Made by a program: the position numbers and the translations under genes
Source of the DNA: Rhodoferax aquaticus
GTDB taxonomy: Bacteria; Pseudomonadota; Gammaproteobacteria; Burkholderiales; Burkholderiaceae_C
Direction: 5' to 3'
Assembly: GCF_006974105.1 (NCBI RefSeq)
Contig: NZ_CP036282.1
Span: 1,550,001-1,614,000, forward strand
Length of the DNA stretch: 64,000 bases
Notes under the pieces: model-generated
What the model was told of the DNA's origin: nothing
Seen by the model: only the letters and a program-made list of their open reading frames with translations
The model's database searches: none
Shown here: positions 34,716-42,357 of the stretch, piece after piece
Layout of the letters: each line of letters begins with the position of its first letter
Position numbering within the stretch: position 1 is the first letter of the stretch

Positions 34716-36716
34716 CTACGCTTTCTCTGGTGCTGCCAAGGAAATGCTGAGCTTGAGCTGCTGCCACCGCTCGTTGAGCTCGCGAAACTGTGCAAATGCG
34801 GCAGGGTCCGACGCGGCCGCCACGCTGGCCAAATTTTTCTGCTTTTCAATGTGTTCCAGCAAAAGCCTATTCAGCAAATCACGCAGTTCTTTGTCTGACT
34901 CGCTTTCCGGCGCAGCCGTGGGCGGGGACTCTGCCATTAGCCGTAACACGTGCGGTTCGCCCTCGTGGCCGGAAAGCTCTTCTTTTAATGCGCCCCAGGG
35001 CAGTGGGCCATGCTCATGCATTTGGGCTTCAAGCCAAGCCATCAATGGCCCATGCGGTGCTGGTAATTCGCACAGCAGATGGTGGTCTTCATGGGTCAGT
35101 GATTCCCAAAGTGCACTGTGCCCAAAGAGAATACGGGTCGCGTGATCGGCTCTGCTTGCCAAGGGCCCGCGCAGTGGTGGACGCACTTGCCGGTTGCTGT
35201 CCCATTTCCCTTTGCCTTCCCATTTGCCATCTTTTTTGCCATCCCACTTCCCTTTACCTTCCCATTTGCGCTTGCCAGCCCAGCCCGAAGCGCCTTCGCC
35301 GTCTAAAGGATGGGTTTGCTCGGAATGCGCAGCTTGGTTGTCGGTGTAGTCTTGGGCCTGCCACTCGGCATAGCGCCGCCCTGCATTGGCGGCCTGGGGC
35401 TTTGCGTTGCCACCTGCCCACAAGGTGCTGAGGTCTTGGCTAGAAAGTTGAACCTGGGCTGCAATCTCTGCGCGCAATTGCAGCTTGAGGGCTCCTTCTG
35501 GCAATAGATTCCACAGGGGTTTTGCGTTGCTCGCCATGTGAGCCCGCCCTTCAGCGGTGTGCAGATCGCAACCTTCTTGCGATGCTTCCATCAAAAAACG
35601 GCTGAGTGGCGTTGCGTCTGCTACGTACTGGGCAAATGCGTCTTGCCCGTTGGCTCGGATAAAACTGTCTGGGTCGTGCTCGGCGGGTAGAAACAGAAAC
35701 TTGATGCTACGCACATCCGTGGCGTAGGGCAGTGCTGCGTCCAACGCTTTGCGCGCCGCACGTCGCCCGGCGGCGTCGCCATCAAAGCTAAACACGACTG
35801 CATCGGTAAACCGAAAGAGCTTGTGCACATGGTCTGCTGTGCACGCAGTCCCTAGGGTGGCAACAGCATTGGGAAACCCCAACTGTGCCAAGGCCACCAC
35901 ATCCATATAGCCCTCGGTCACCAGGGCATAGCCTTGGTCACGCAAAGCGTTGCGTGCTTCAAACAGGCCATACAGTTCGCGGCCCTTGCTAAACACGGGG
36001 GTCTCGGGGGAGTTCAGATACTTGGGCTTGTCGTCGCCAAGTACCCGTCCGCCAAAGCCGATGCACTCGCCCTTGATGTTGCGAATGGGGAACATCACGC
36101 GGTCACGAAAGCGGTCGTAGCGCTTCTCTTCGCCCCCGTCTTCGGGGCTACTGGTGATGACCAATCCACTCTCCACCAACAGCGGGTCGTCGTAATGCGG
36201 AAACACACTGGCCAAGCTGCGCCAGCCCTCTGGGGCGTAACCCAAGCCAAACTGTTTGGCAATGTCGCCGGACAGGCCGCGGCCCTTGAAGTACGCAATG
36301 GCCCGTTGAGACTCTTTGAGATGCTTGCGATAGGCATCGCAGGCCTGCTCTAGCACCGTGGTCAAGGTGTTTTGCTTTTCGCGCTGCTCCAGGGCACGCG
36401 CGCGGTCTTGGGGCGAAGCATCGTCTTCAGGCACTTGCATGCCGTACTGCTGGGCTAGGTCTTTGACCGCTTCAATGAAGGTCATCCCCGAGTGGTCCAT
36501 CAGAAAACTGATGGCATTGCCGTTTTTCCCGCAGCCAAAACAATGGTAGAACTGCTTGGTGGGGCTCACAGTGAAGGAGGGGGACTTCTCTCCGTGAAAT
36601 GGGCACAGGCCCATGAAGTTGGCCCCTCCTTTTTTGAGCTGCACATAGCGGCCCACGATCTCCACCACGTCGGCCCGTGCGACGAGTTCTTGAATGAAGC
36701 TTTGTGGAATGGCCAT
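34716..36716 (-). CDS. dnaG: DNA primase
   Basis: 666-aa primase that makes RNA primers for replication. The CHC2 zinc ribbon is at about 38-62 (CPFHGEKSPSF...FYHCFGCG). The TOPRIM catalytic core follows (VTEGYMDVVAL; FSFDGDAAGRRAA) and a C-terminal helicase-interaction domain. Between them, about residues 475-500, lies a Trp/Lys/Gly-rich tract of repeated KWEGKGKWDGK-type units, unusual for DnaG. ATG 36716 begins MAIPQSFIQELV, the conserved start; the upstream 34 codons are rejected. Repeat copy D lies just upstream. Confidence 0.95.
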   Translation of the reverse strand: MAIPQSFIQELVARADVVEIVGRYVQLKKGGANFMGLCPFHGEKSPSFTVSPTKQFYHCFGCGKNGNAISFLMDHSGMTFIEAVKDLAQQYGMQVPEDDASPQDRARALEQREKQNTLTTVLEQACDAYRKHLKESQRAIAYFKGRGLSGDIAKQFGLGYAPEGWRSLASVFPHYDDPLLVESGLVITSSPEDGGEEKRYDRFRDRVMFPIRNIKGECIGFGGRVLGDDKPKYLNSPETPVFSKGRELYGLFEARNALRDQGYALVTEGYMDVVALAQLGFPNAVATLGTACTADHVHKLFRFTDAVVFSFDGDAAGRRAARKALDAALPYATDVRSIKFLFLPAEHDPDSFIRANGQDAFAQYVADATPLSRFLMEASQEGCDLHTAEGRAHMASNAKPLWNLLPEGALKLQLRAEIAAQVQLSSQDLSTLWAGGNAKPQAANAGRRYAEWQAQDYTDNQAAHSEQTHPLDGEGASGWAGKRKWEGKGKWDGKKDGKWEGKGKWDSNRQVRPPLRGPLASRADHATRILFGHSALWESLTHEDHHLLCELPAPHGPLMAWLEAQMHEHGPLPWGALKEELSGHEGEPHVLRLMAESPPTAAPESESDKELRDLLNRLLLEHIEKQKNLASVAAASDPAAFAQFRELNERWQQLKLSISLAAPEKA

Positions 36717-36763
36717 GCCGTGATTGTAGAAAGCCTCACACAGCGTCAAAGTCGCCGTTTGAC

Positions 36764-36821
36764 GGTTTGCTATGGATTGCATAGCTGCCTGCGCATATTC
36801 CATGGGCGCCAAGGCCATTTA
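36764..36821 (+). repeat. Dispersed GCTAT...ATAGC intergenic repeat, copy D
   Basis: Best-preserved copy: TTGCTATGGATTGCATAGC, then CTGCGCATATTCCATGGGCG and GGCCATTT. It lies in the divergent region between dnaG and the carboxymuconolactone-decarboxylase family gene. Confidence 0.7.
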
Positions 36822-36944
36822 TTGACTAAAAAATAAAGTTTCTTGAGGGTTGTGGCGTGGGTAGGGCTATGGGTCGGCTGCCCATTTACCGTCGGAGGGC
36901 GTGCGCGCGATGACTACCATTGCTGATTTGCCAAGGAGTTAGTG

Positions 36945-37349
36945 ATGCCACCTGTCCCCGAATCCCCCCAGGCCAGTCCATCGGACCTTGCCTTTGCGCA
37001 AGGCGTGGCCATGCGACGCCAGGTCATGGGCGACGCGTTTGTGGATACGGCCTTGGCCAGTGCAACGCCGTTTACCGCACCCATCCAAGAGCACATTACC
37101 CGCGCCGCGTGGGGCGACGTGTGGCAGCGCCCTGGACTAGACCTAAAAACCCGCAGCCTCATCACGGTGGCCATGCTCACCGCGTTGGGAAAGCAAAATG
37201 AACTCAAAGGCCATGTCCGAGGTGCCTTGAACAACGGCGCCACCGTGGCCGAGTTGCAAGAAGTGCTGCTGCACGCCACGGTCTACTGCGGCGTACCGGC
37301 TGCTGTAGAAGCCTTTCGCACTGCCAACGAGGTGGTTGTGGGGCAGTAG
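36945..37349 (+). CDS. Carboxymuconolactone decarboxylase family protein
   Basis: 134-aa all-helical protein like PcaC/CMD. The conserved region RSLITVAMLTALGKQNELKGHVRGALNNGATVAEL and EVLLHATVYCGVPAAVEAF is clear. His in GHVRGA is in the usual active-site position, while there is no CxxC of AhpD type, so a 4-carboxymuconolactone-decarboxylase-like rather than peroxidase role is favoured. AAGGAG precedes ATG 36945 by 6 bp, better than the adjacent GTG at 36942. No other protocatechuate-pathway gene is near. Confidence 0.88.
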   Translation: MPPVPESPQASPSDLAFAQGVAMRRQVMGDAFVDTALASATPFTAPIQEHITRAAWGDVWQRPGLDLKTRSLITVAMLTALGKQNELKGHVRGALNNGATVAELQEVLLHATVYCGVPAAVEAFRTANEVVVGQ

Positions 37350-37363
37350 CTAGCCCAAAGCGA

Positions 37364-40204
37364 TCAAAACGGCCACACAGGGCTGGGGACGTCCATGTTA
37401 ACTTTACGCACCGTGGCGTGGTTGTTGGTGCTGGTGTTGGCGTAAAACAGTGCAGGCTCTGCAGCAAAACTGTAGGAGGCTACTTGGTCCGCCGCTGCTG
37501 CCGAGTAGCTCACGCCCCACAAGTCAAACGTGGCGCGTTGGTCGCGCTGGGTGATCCACGACAGCGCGATGAGCAGGTTGTCGTTGCCGCTGACGTCTGG
37601 GCGGCTTGCATACTGGCTGTAGCCCAGTTTGGTTTTGTTCGCGGCCCAGTCCGCGCCGCTGGTGCCGCTGAACTGCCGTTGGTGCAGGTACAACAGCGTC
37701 ACGATGTCCCAGCCTTTGGCCTCATCGGCTTGGCGTTGTGCCCAGTAGTGCACCCACTGCATGTAAAACGCCATGCGTTCGCCGTTTTGCACCGCATAGG
37801 CGTCATTTCCCCAGATGCGTTGATACGCACCGTCACTGGGATTCGCTTCTTGCTTCGCGGCCTTGATCATGTCAAACGCGGAGCGGTAAGCGACGGCATT
37901 GCTGCTGCGGTTGTCGCCCAGCTCTTTGTAAAGACGCCAGTTTTTGTGCAAAGGGAACAGGTTGTTGGAGACCTCGGCGCTGCGCCCGCTATGCACTTGC
38001 AAGATGCCGCGCTGCTGGTTGTGGCCTACTTCGTGGCTTTCCCCCCAGCCGCGTGGGTTTAGGCCCCAGTCTTGGTCATAGGGGTTGCCTGAGCAGCCGT
38101 TGCCGCATTGCGAGTAGGCGTCTACGTTGATGTGCTGGGTGCCCGGAACGCGATGCAAATTGAGGTTGGTGCAATCCCACGCCAAGGCAGTGCACATGGC
38201 TTGCACATGCGCGCTCAGACTTTTGCCGGGCATGGCGTATCCCGCCAGCATGTACAGGTCTTCAAAGAAGATGGTTTTCATCTCTTGGATGTAGCGGTCC
38301 ATGTCGTTGCCGTAGTCGTCATTGACTACCTTGCGCAGCTTGTCCGCACGCGAGTGCACCTCTATGCCCGCGAGTTTGATTTCTGCCCAGTCAAACTGGG
38401 CGGCATTCAACGCAGCCACAAAGCCCGGTTTGTCACCGGCCCCGGTCGAAAGATCCAGAAACGGGTGCTTCGCTACGCCGCGCACGCGCAGGCGCACCGT
38501 CTGGCCCGCGGTGGCCTCATTGAACACCAACTGCATGGTGCCCCCATAGGGGGTGCTGATGCTGATGGGGGTGTTGGGTTCAAGGGTGATGTTGGGGCTC
38601 GCCAGAAAACGTGGTCGATTGAACTTGTTGTTTTCCCACAGCCGCGTAGAGCCCGTGCGTTGCGTGTTAAGCCGCAAGGCGACGCTGGCAGAGCCTGCGT
38701 CCAGCACTTCAAGGCTTAAGGTTTTGCCTGGCACTGCAAAGCGTCCTATCGCAGTGAAACCGCTGGTGGCTGGGATCAGCACATCCAGAACTTCGTCGCT
38801 AACACTGACGGGCAAGCTACTGCTGCTGTTGCGTGCAAAGGTGCCAAGCTCGGCTTGCGCGGTTGATTGGGGGCGCACATAACTCACTAACGCGTCGGCG
38901 ACCAGCGCCTTGCCAAATGCAGCGGGGTTGCCGACTTTGTCGAGCGGGTAGCGCACTTGCTTGCGCACGGTGTCCCCCCACAAAACCAAGAGTCGCAGCA
39001 GCTGGGTGTTGGGGGTGGTAAATAGGTTGCTGCCCGTGCGATTGAATGCATCAATTTGACTGCGCAAAGTGTCTACGGGGTCGAGTAAGCCGGTTTCCAA
39101 GCCCGTGGCTTTGGAGCAGTCATTGCCATTGCACTTGGACCAATCGTAGTTCAGGGTCAGGCTGTCGGTTGCGAGCGCGTTGACCAGGGATGCGAGGCCA
39201 CTGAACTGCGCTGTTTTAGAGGCATTGCCAGCGGGTGACCGTGCCGCGCTGACCAAGTCCTTGTCCCAGAAGTTGCCTCCGTAATCTCCTAGCTGCAGTT
39301 TCATGGCCGCCAGTATTTGTGAACCAGCGGCGCTGGCACCCCAGCCATCGGTATGCAAGTACAAAACCGGTTTGCCAGATTGGATGAGCGTACGGATATT
39401 GCTCTCCAGCAGGCTGCCTGCAGTAACGCCACCGCCCACTACCAAAAGCTTGGCTGCACTGGCACAGGCCGTGTTGCTGGTGAAGTTGCAGGCAACGGTG
39501 CTTGTCGCAATGCCGGCTTTGGCCATGCCATTGACGCTGTCTGGCACGTCAATACCGGCCCACGCGACGGGGAGTGGGGAGGGCAGCGCCATGTCGGGGT
39601 TGCCCTGCACGAGCCATGCGACCAAGCGCTTGAAGGCCGGTCGGTGGTTAAGGTTCTCGTTGTTGTCAAACTGCCCGAGCACGTTGGCGCCGTAGCCCGC
39701 ACTGCGCCCACCCCAAGCCACGCTAATGCTTGCCAAAGCGTTGTTGTGGGCGTGGTCGCCCACAATGTAAGGCTGAGCAAGCTCTGGGTTGGTTGGTGAC
39801 ACAAAGTGGCTGTAGTCCTTGGGGTTGTATTCCAAGCTCACGCCGTTCCACAGGGCGCCAACGCGGCTTTCTTGGCTTAAAGACGTTTGTTGCAGCACGT
39901 AGCGCGTTTGCAGTGCGATGGCCGTGGGGTCATTCAACGCGCTGGCATCCCCGCTGACCAAGGCTGCACTCAATGCGCTGGGTACCACGGGTTGTGGGTA
40001 GATGGCCACGGGCGTACTGCTCGAAGTACTTGAAACCCCGCTAGAGCCGGAACCTCCTGCGCCGCCGCCGCAGGCCGCCAAGGCCAACGCAGCAGTGACA
40101 GCCCACAGTGCAGTGCGGCCGCGTGCCCATGCCTGTGCAGTTGCGTGTTTGGGGCCCTGTGCGATTGGAATCAGGCACAGGCTGAAGCAAAACCGTGGGG
40201 CCAT
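37364..40204 (-). CDS. ImpA/M60-like metallopeptidase lipoprotein
   Basis: Large exported protein of 946 aa. The N-terminus has a hydrophobic stretch ending in the lipobox LAAC (Cys45), so it is probably lipid-anchored; the start may lie downstream of the annotated ATG because about 25 residues precede the basic n-region. A Ser/Gly linker follows. The zinc site HEVGHNQQRG lies near residue 722, in a gluzincin-like C-terminal region resembling ImpA of Pseudomonas aeruginosa and M60/enhancin peptidases, which cut glycosylated mucin-like proteins. The N-terminal half has a GATase-like pattern (VLYLHTDGWGASAAG). It is monocistronic, convergent with the carboxymuconolactone gene. The substrate is unknown. 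Confidence 0.83.
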   Translation of the reverse strand: MAPRFCFSLCLIPIAQGPKHATAQAWARGRTALWAVTAALALAACGGGAGGSGSSGVSSTSSSTPVAIYPQPVVPSALSAALVSGDASALNDPTAIALQTRYVLQQTSLSQESRVGALWNGVSLEYNPKDYSHFVSPTNPELAQPYIVGDHAHNNALASISVAWGGRSAGYGANVLGQFDNNENLNHRPAFKRLVAWLVQGNPDMALPSPLPVAWAGIDVPDSVNGMAKAGIATSTVACNFTSNTACASAAKLLVVGGGVTAGSLLESNIRTLIQSGKPVLYLHTDGWGASAAGSQILAAMKLQLGDYGGNFWDKDLVSAARSPAGNASKTAQFSGLASLVNALATDSLTLNYDWSKCNGNDCSKATGLETGLLDPVDTLRSQIDAFNRTGSNLFTTPNTQLLRLLVLWGDTVRKQVRYPLDKVGNPAAFGKALVADALVSYVRPQSTAQAELGTFARNSSSSLPVSVSDEVLDVLIPATSGFTAIGRFAVPGKTLSLEVLDAGSASVALRLNTQRTGSTRLWENNKFNRPRFLASPNITLEPNTPISISTPYGGTMQLVFNEATAGQTVRLRVRGVAKHPFLDLSTGAGDKPGFVAALNAAQFDWAEIKLAGIEVHSRADKLRKVVNDDYGNDMDRYIQEMKTIFFEDLYMLAGYAMPGKSLSAHVQAMCTALAWDCTNLNLHRVPGTQHINVDAYSQCGNGCSGNPYDQDWGLNPRGWGESHEVGHNQQRGILQVHSGRSAEVSNNLFPLHKNWRLYKELGDNRSSNAVAYRSAFDMIKAAKQEANPSDGAYQRIWGNDAYAVQNGERMAFYMQWVHYWAQRQADEAKGWDIVTLLYLHQRQFSGTSGADWAANKTKLGYSQYASRPDVSGNDNLLIALSWITQRDQRATFDLWGVSYSAAAADQVASYSFAAEPALFYANTSTNNHATVRKVNMDVPSPVWPF

Positions 40205-40406
40205 CGACGTGTCTTCCGCAAAAGTTAGAAATTTTGGGAATTAAAGTCGACATCGCGCGCTGTCCGACCCGGTTTACATGTCTTTCTTTTGCATGCGATT
40301 GTTGCACTCTGTCACGGAAATTTTCTTGACCTGCGTGTGGACTTGTGCGGGAGAGGAAGATGTAACCGTGCGACGGTTGTTGGTCGTCAGGGTCTAAAGG
40401 CCTTAA

Positions 40407-40470
40407 ATTTGCCAATTGCGCCCGTCAAATAAGCGGGTGATGCTATCTAAATAATAGCTTACCCGCTTCG
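40407..40470 (-). repeat. Dispersed GCTAT...ATAGC intergenic repeat, copy E
   Basis: Contains TTTGCCAATTGCGCCCGTCA and ATGCTATCTAAATAATAGC, with a long AGCGGGTGATGCTAT / ATAGCTTACCCGCT stem. It lies just downstream of hemH. Confidence 0.6.
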
Positions 40471-40476
40471 GCTGCG

Positions 40477-41586
40477 CTACTGCGTGGCACCTAAGGCGAT
40501 CGCTGCTTGGCGTTGTGCGGCCAGTGCTGCGGCGTCGGGGCGCGTGAGGGTGGGCCATCCGGCCATGTGTTCTTGGCTTATTTCACACAGTGCGGTAATC
40601 CAAGCGGTGTCGTCGTTGAGGCACGGGATGTAGTGAAACTCTTGACCGCCGGCATGCAAAAAGGCTTCGCGGCCTTCCATATTGATCTCTTCCAATGTCT
40701 CAAGGCAATCACTGGTAAAGCCAGGGCACACCACATCCACACGCTTCACGCCGGCCTTGCCCAAGGCAATCAGACTGGGCTCCGTGTAGGGTTCCAGCCA
40801 TTTGGCGCGGCCCAGGCGTGACTGAAACGTGACTTTGAATTGGTCTTTGCCAAGGCCTAAAGCCTGCGCCAATAGGCGGGCAGTCTTCAAGCATTCGCAG
40901 TGGTAAGGGTCGCCCAGCGTGAGCGTGCGCTCTGGGACGCCATGGAAGCTCATGACCAACTGGTCGGGCCGACCGTTGGCTTTCCAGTAGCGTTGAATCT
41001 GTACAGCCAGCGCCTGGATGTAGTGCCCATGGTCATGGTAGCGGTTCACAAAGCGCAGCTCGGGCAGGTTGCGCACCTTGGCCGCCCACTGGTAGACCGC
41101 ATCAAACACGCTGGCGGTGGTGGTGGCGGAATACTGCGGGTAAGCCGTAACCACCAGCACCCGGGTCACGCCCTCGGCCTTGAGTGCGTCCAGTTGCGAG
41201 GCGATGGATTGGCTACCGTAGCGCATGGCGTAGCGCACTTGCACAGCGTGGCCGCGTTGGCTCAGCCAGCCTTGCAGGAGCTTGGCTTGCTTCTCAGTCC
41301 ACACCTTTAAGGGCGAGCCCTCAGCAGTCCAGATGCTGGCGTATTTGGCGGCCGACTTGGCGGGTCTAAAGCGCAAGATGATGCCGTGCAAGATCAGCAT
41401 CCACAGCACGCGGGGAATCTCCACCACCCGCGGGTCGCTCAAAAACTCTCTGAGGAACTTGCGTACATCGGCGGTAGACGCCGAGTCGGGAGTCCCTAAG
41501 TTGCAATACAACACAGCCGTGCGGGGTACTTGGCCGTGGACAAAGGGAGGTTCGGGGGCGAATGCGCCAAGGGTAAATAAAGCCAT
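40477..41586 (-). CDS. hemH: Ferrochelatase
   Basis: 369-aa enzyme inserting ferrous iron into protoporphyrin IX in the last step of haem synthesis. [12 protein letters not shown] at the start, [34 protein letters not shown] and [13 protein letters not shown] (with the catalytic His) and [16 protein letters not shown] are all conserved. It starts within 20 bp of the divergent HAD-phosphatase start, so its promoter must lie inside that gene. The ribosome site is weak. Confidence 0.96.
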   Translation of the reverse strand: MALFTLGAFAPEPPFVHGQVPRTAVLYCNLGTPDSASTADVRKFLREFLSDPRVVEIPRVLWMLILHGIILRFRPAKSAAKYASIWTAEGSPLKVWTEKQAKLLQGWLSQRGHAVQVRYAMRYGSQSIASQLDALKAEGVTRVLVVTAYPQYSATTTASVFDAVYQWAAKVRNLPELRFVNRYHDHGHYIQALAVQIQRYWKANGRPDQLVMSFHGVPERTLTLGDPYHCECLKTARLLAQALGLGKDQFKVTFQSRLGRAKWLEPYTEPSLIALGKAGVKRVDVVCPGFTSDCLETLEEINMEGREAFLHAGGQEFHYIPCLNDDTAWITALCEISQEHMAGWPTLTRPDAAALAAQRQAAIALGATQ

Positions 41587-41605
41587 GCGTTATTCTCGTC
41601 CACCT

Positions 41606-42307
41606 ATGCTGGATATTTCAAAAATCAGGGCAATAACCCTAGACCTCGACGATACCCTGTGGCCTATAGCCCCGGTGATCACCCGTGCAGAAGATGTGTT
41701 GGCCCAGTGGCTAGATGCACAAGCCCCAGGCGCTGCGGCGATATTTCGACACCCCGAACAACGTGCTGCAGTGCGCGAGGCAGTAGTGCAAAGCAGGCCA
41801 GACCTTGGCCATGATTTATCTGCTATTCGCCGTGAGTCCATCCGCTTGGCATTGCAGCAAGCGCAAGAAGACACCGATTTGGCGGAACCCGCTTTCGACG
41901 TGTTCTTTGTTGAGCGCATGCGGGTGCAGCTGTACGACGATGCGGGCCCTGCCTTGGCCCTGTTGGCCGCCCATTACCCCTTGGTGGCCGTGTCCAACGG
42001 CAATGCCGATGTGCATAAAGTAGGACTGGGGCAATTTTTCCGCCACGCCTTGAGCGCCCGCGAGTTTGGCCATGCCAAGCCCGATGCACGCATATTCCAC
42101 GCGGGTGCCAGTGCGGTGGGCGTAGAGGCCAGCGAGGTGCTGCACGTCGGAGACGATATGTCGTTAGACGTCCTCGGGGCGCTAGAGGCGGGCATGCAGA
42201 CCGTATGGCTCAACCGTACGGACCATGCATGGCACCACGCGGCGCAACCCCACGCGACGGTGACCGACCTGATGGAGCTTTGCAATTTGTTGGGGCTAGA
42301 GGCCTGA
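41606..42307 (+). CDS. HAD-superfamily hydrolase (phosphatase)
   Basis: 233-aa haloacid-dehalogenase-fold phosphatase. Motif I is LDLDDTLW (about 13-20), motif II VAVSNGN (about 131-137), motif III Lys in FGHAKPDARIF and motif IV HVGDDMSLDVLGALEAGM. The helical cap between I and II makes it subfamily IA, as in pyrimidine 5'-nucleotidases or phosphoglycolate phosphatases. ATG 41606 starts the conserved region. An in-frame ATG at 41585 has a better AAGGG ribosome site and would overlap the hemH start codon, so the start is undecided. Confidence 0.88.
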   Translation: MLDISKIRAITLDLDDTLWPIAPVITRAEDVLAQWLDAQAPGAAAIFRHPEQRAAVREAVVQSRPDLGHDLSAIRRESIRLALQQAQEDTDLAEPAFDVFFVERMRVQLYDDAGPALALLAAHYPLVAVSNGNADVHKVGLGQFFRHALSAREFGHAKPDARIFHAGASAVGVEASEVLHVGDDMSLDVLGALEAGMQTVWLNRTDHAWHHAAQPHATVTDLMELCNLLGLEA

Positions 42308-42357
42308 CCCCTAGGCAGGCTTGCGACCCATCTGCAGGGGGCAGTTGCTGAGCCCTT

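Noticed and set aside
41282..41605. Long N-terminal extension of the HAD phosphatase
   Set aside because: It is antisense to conserved hemH sequence and the HAD fold begins right after 41606.
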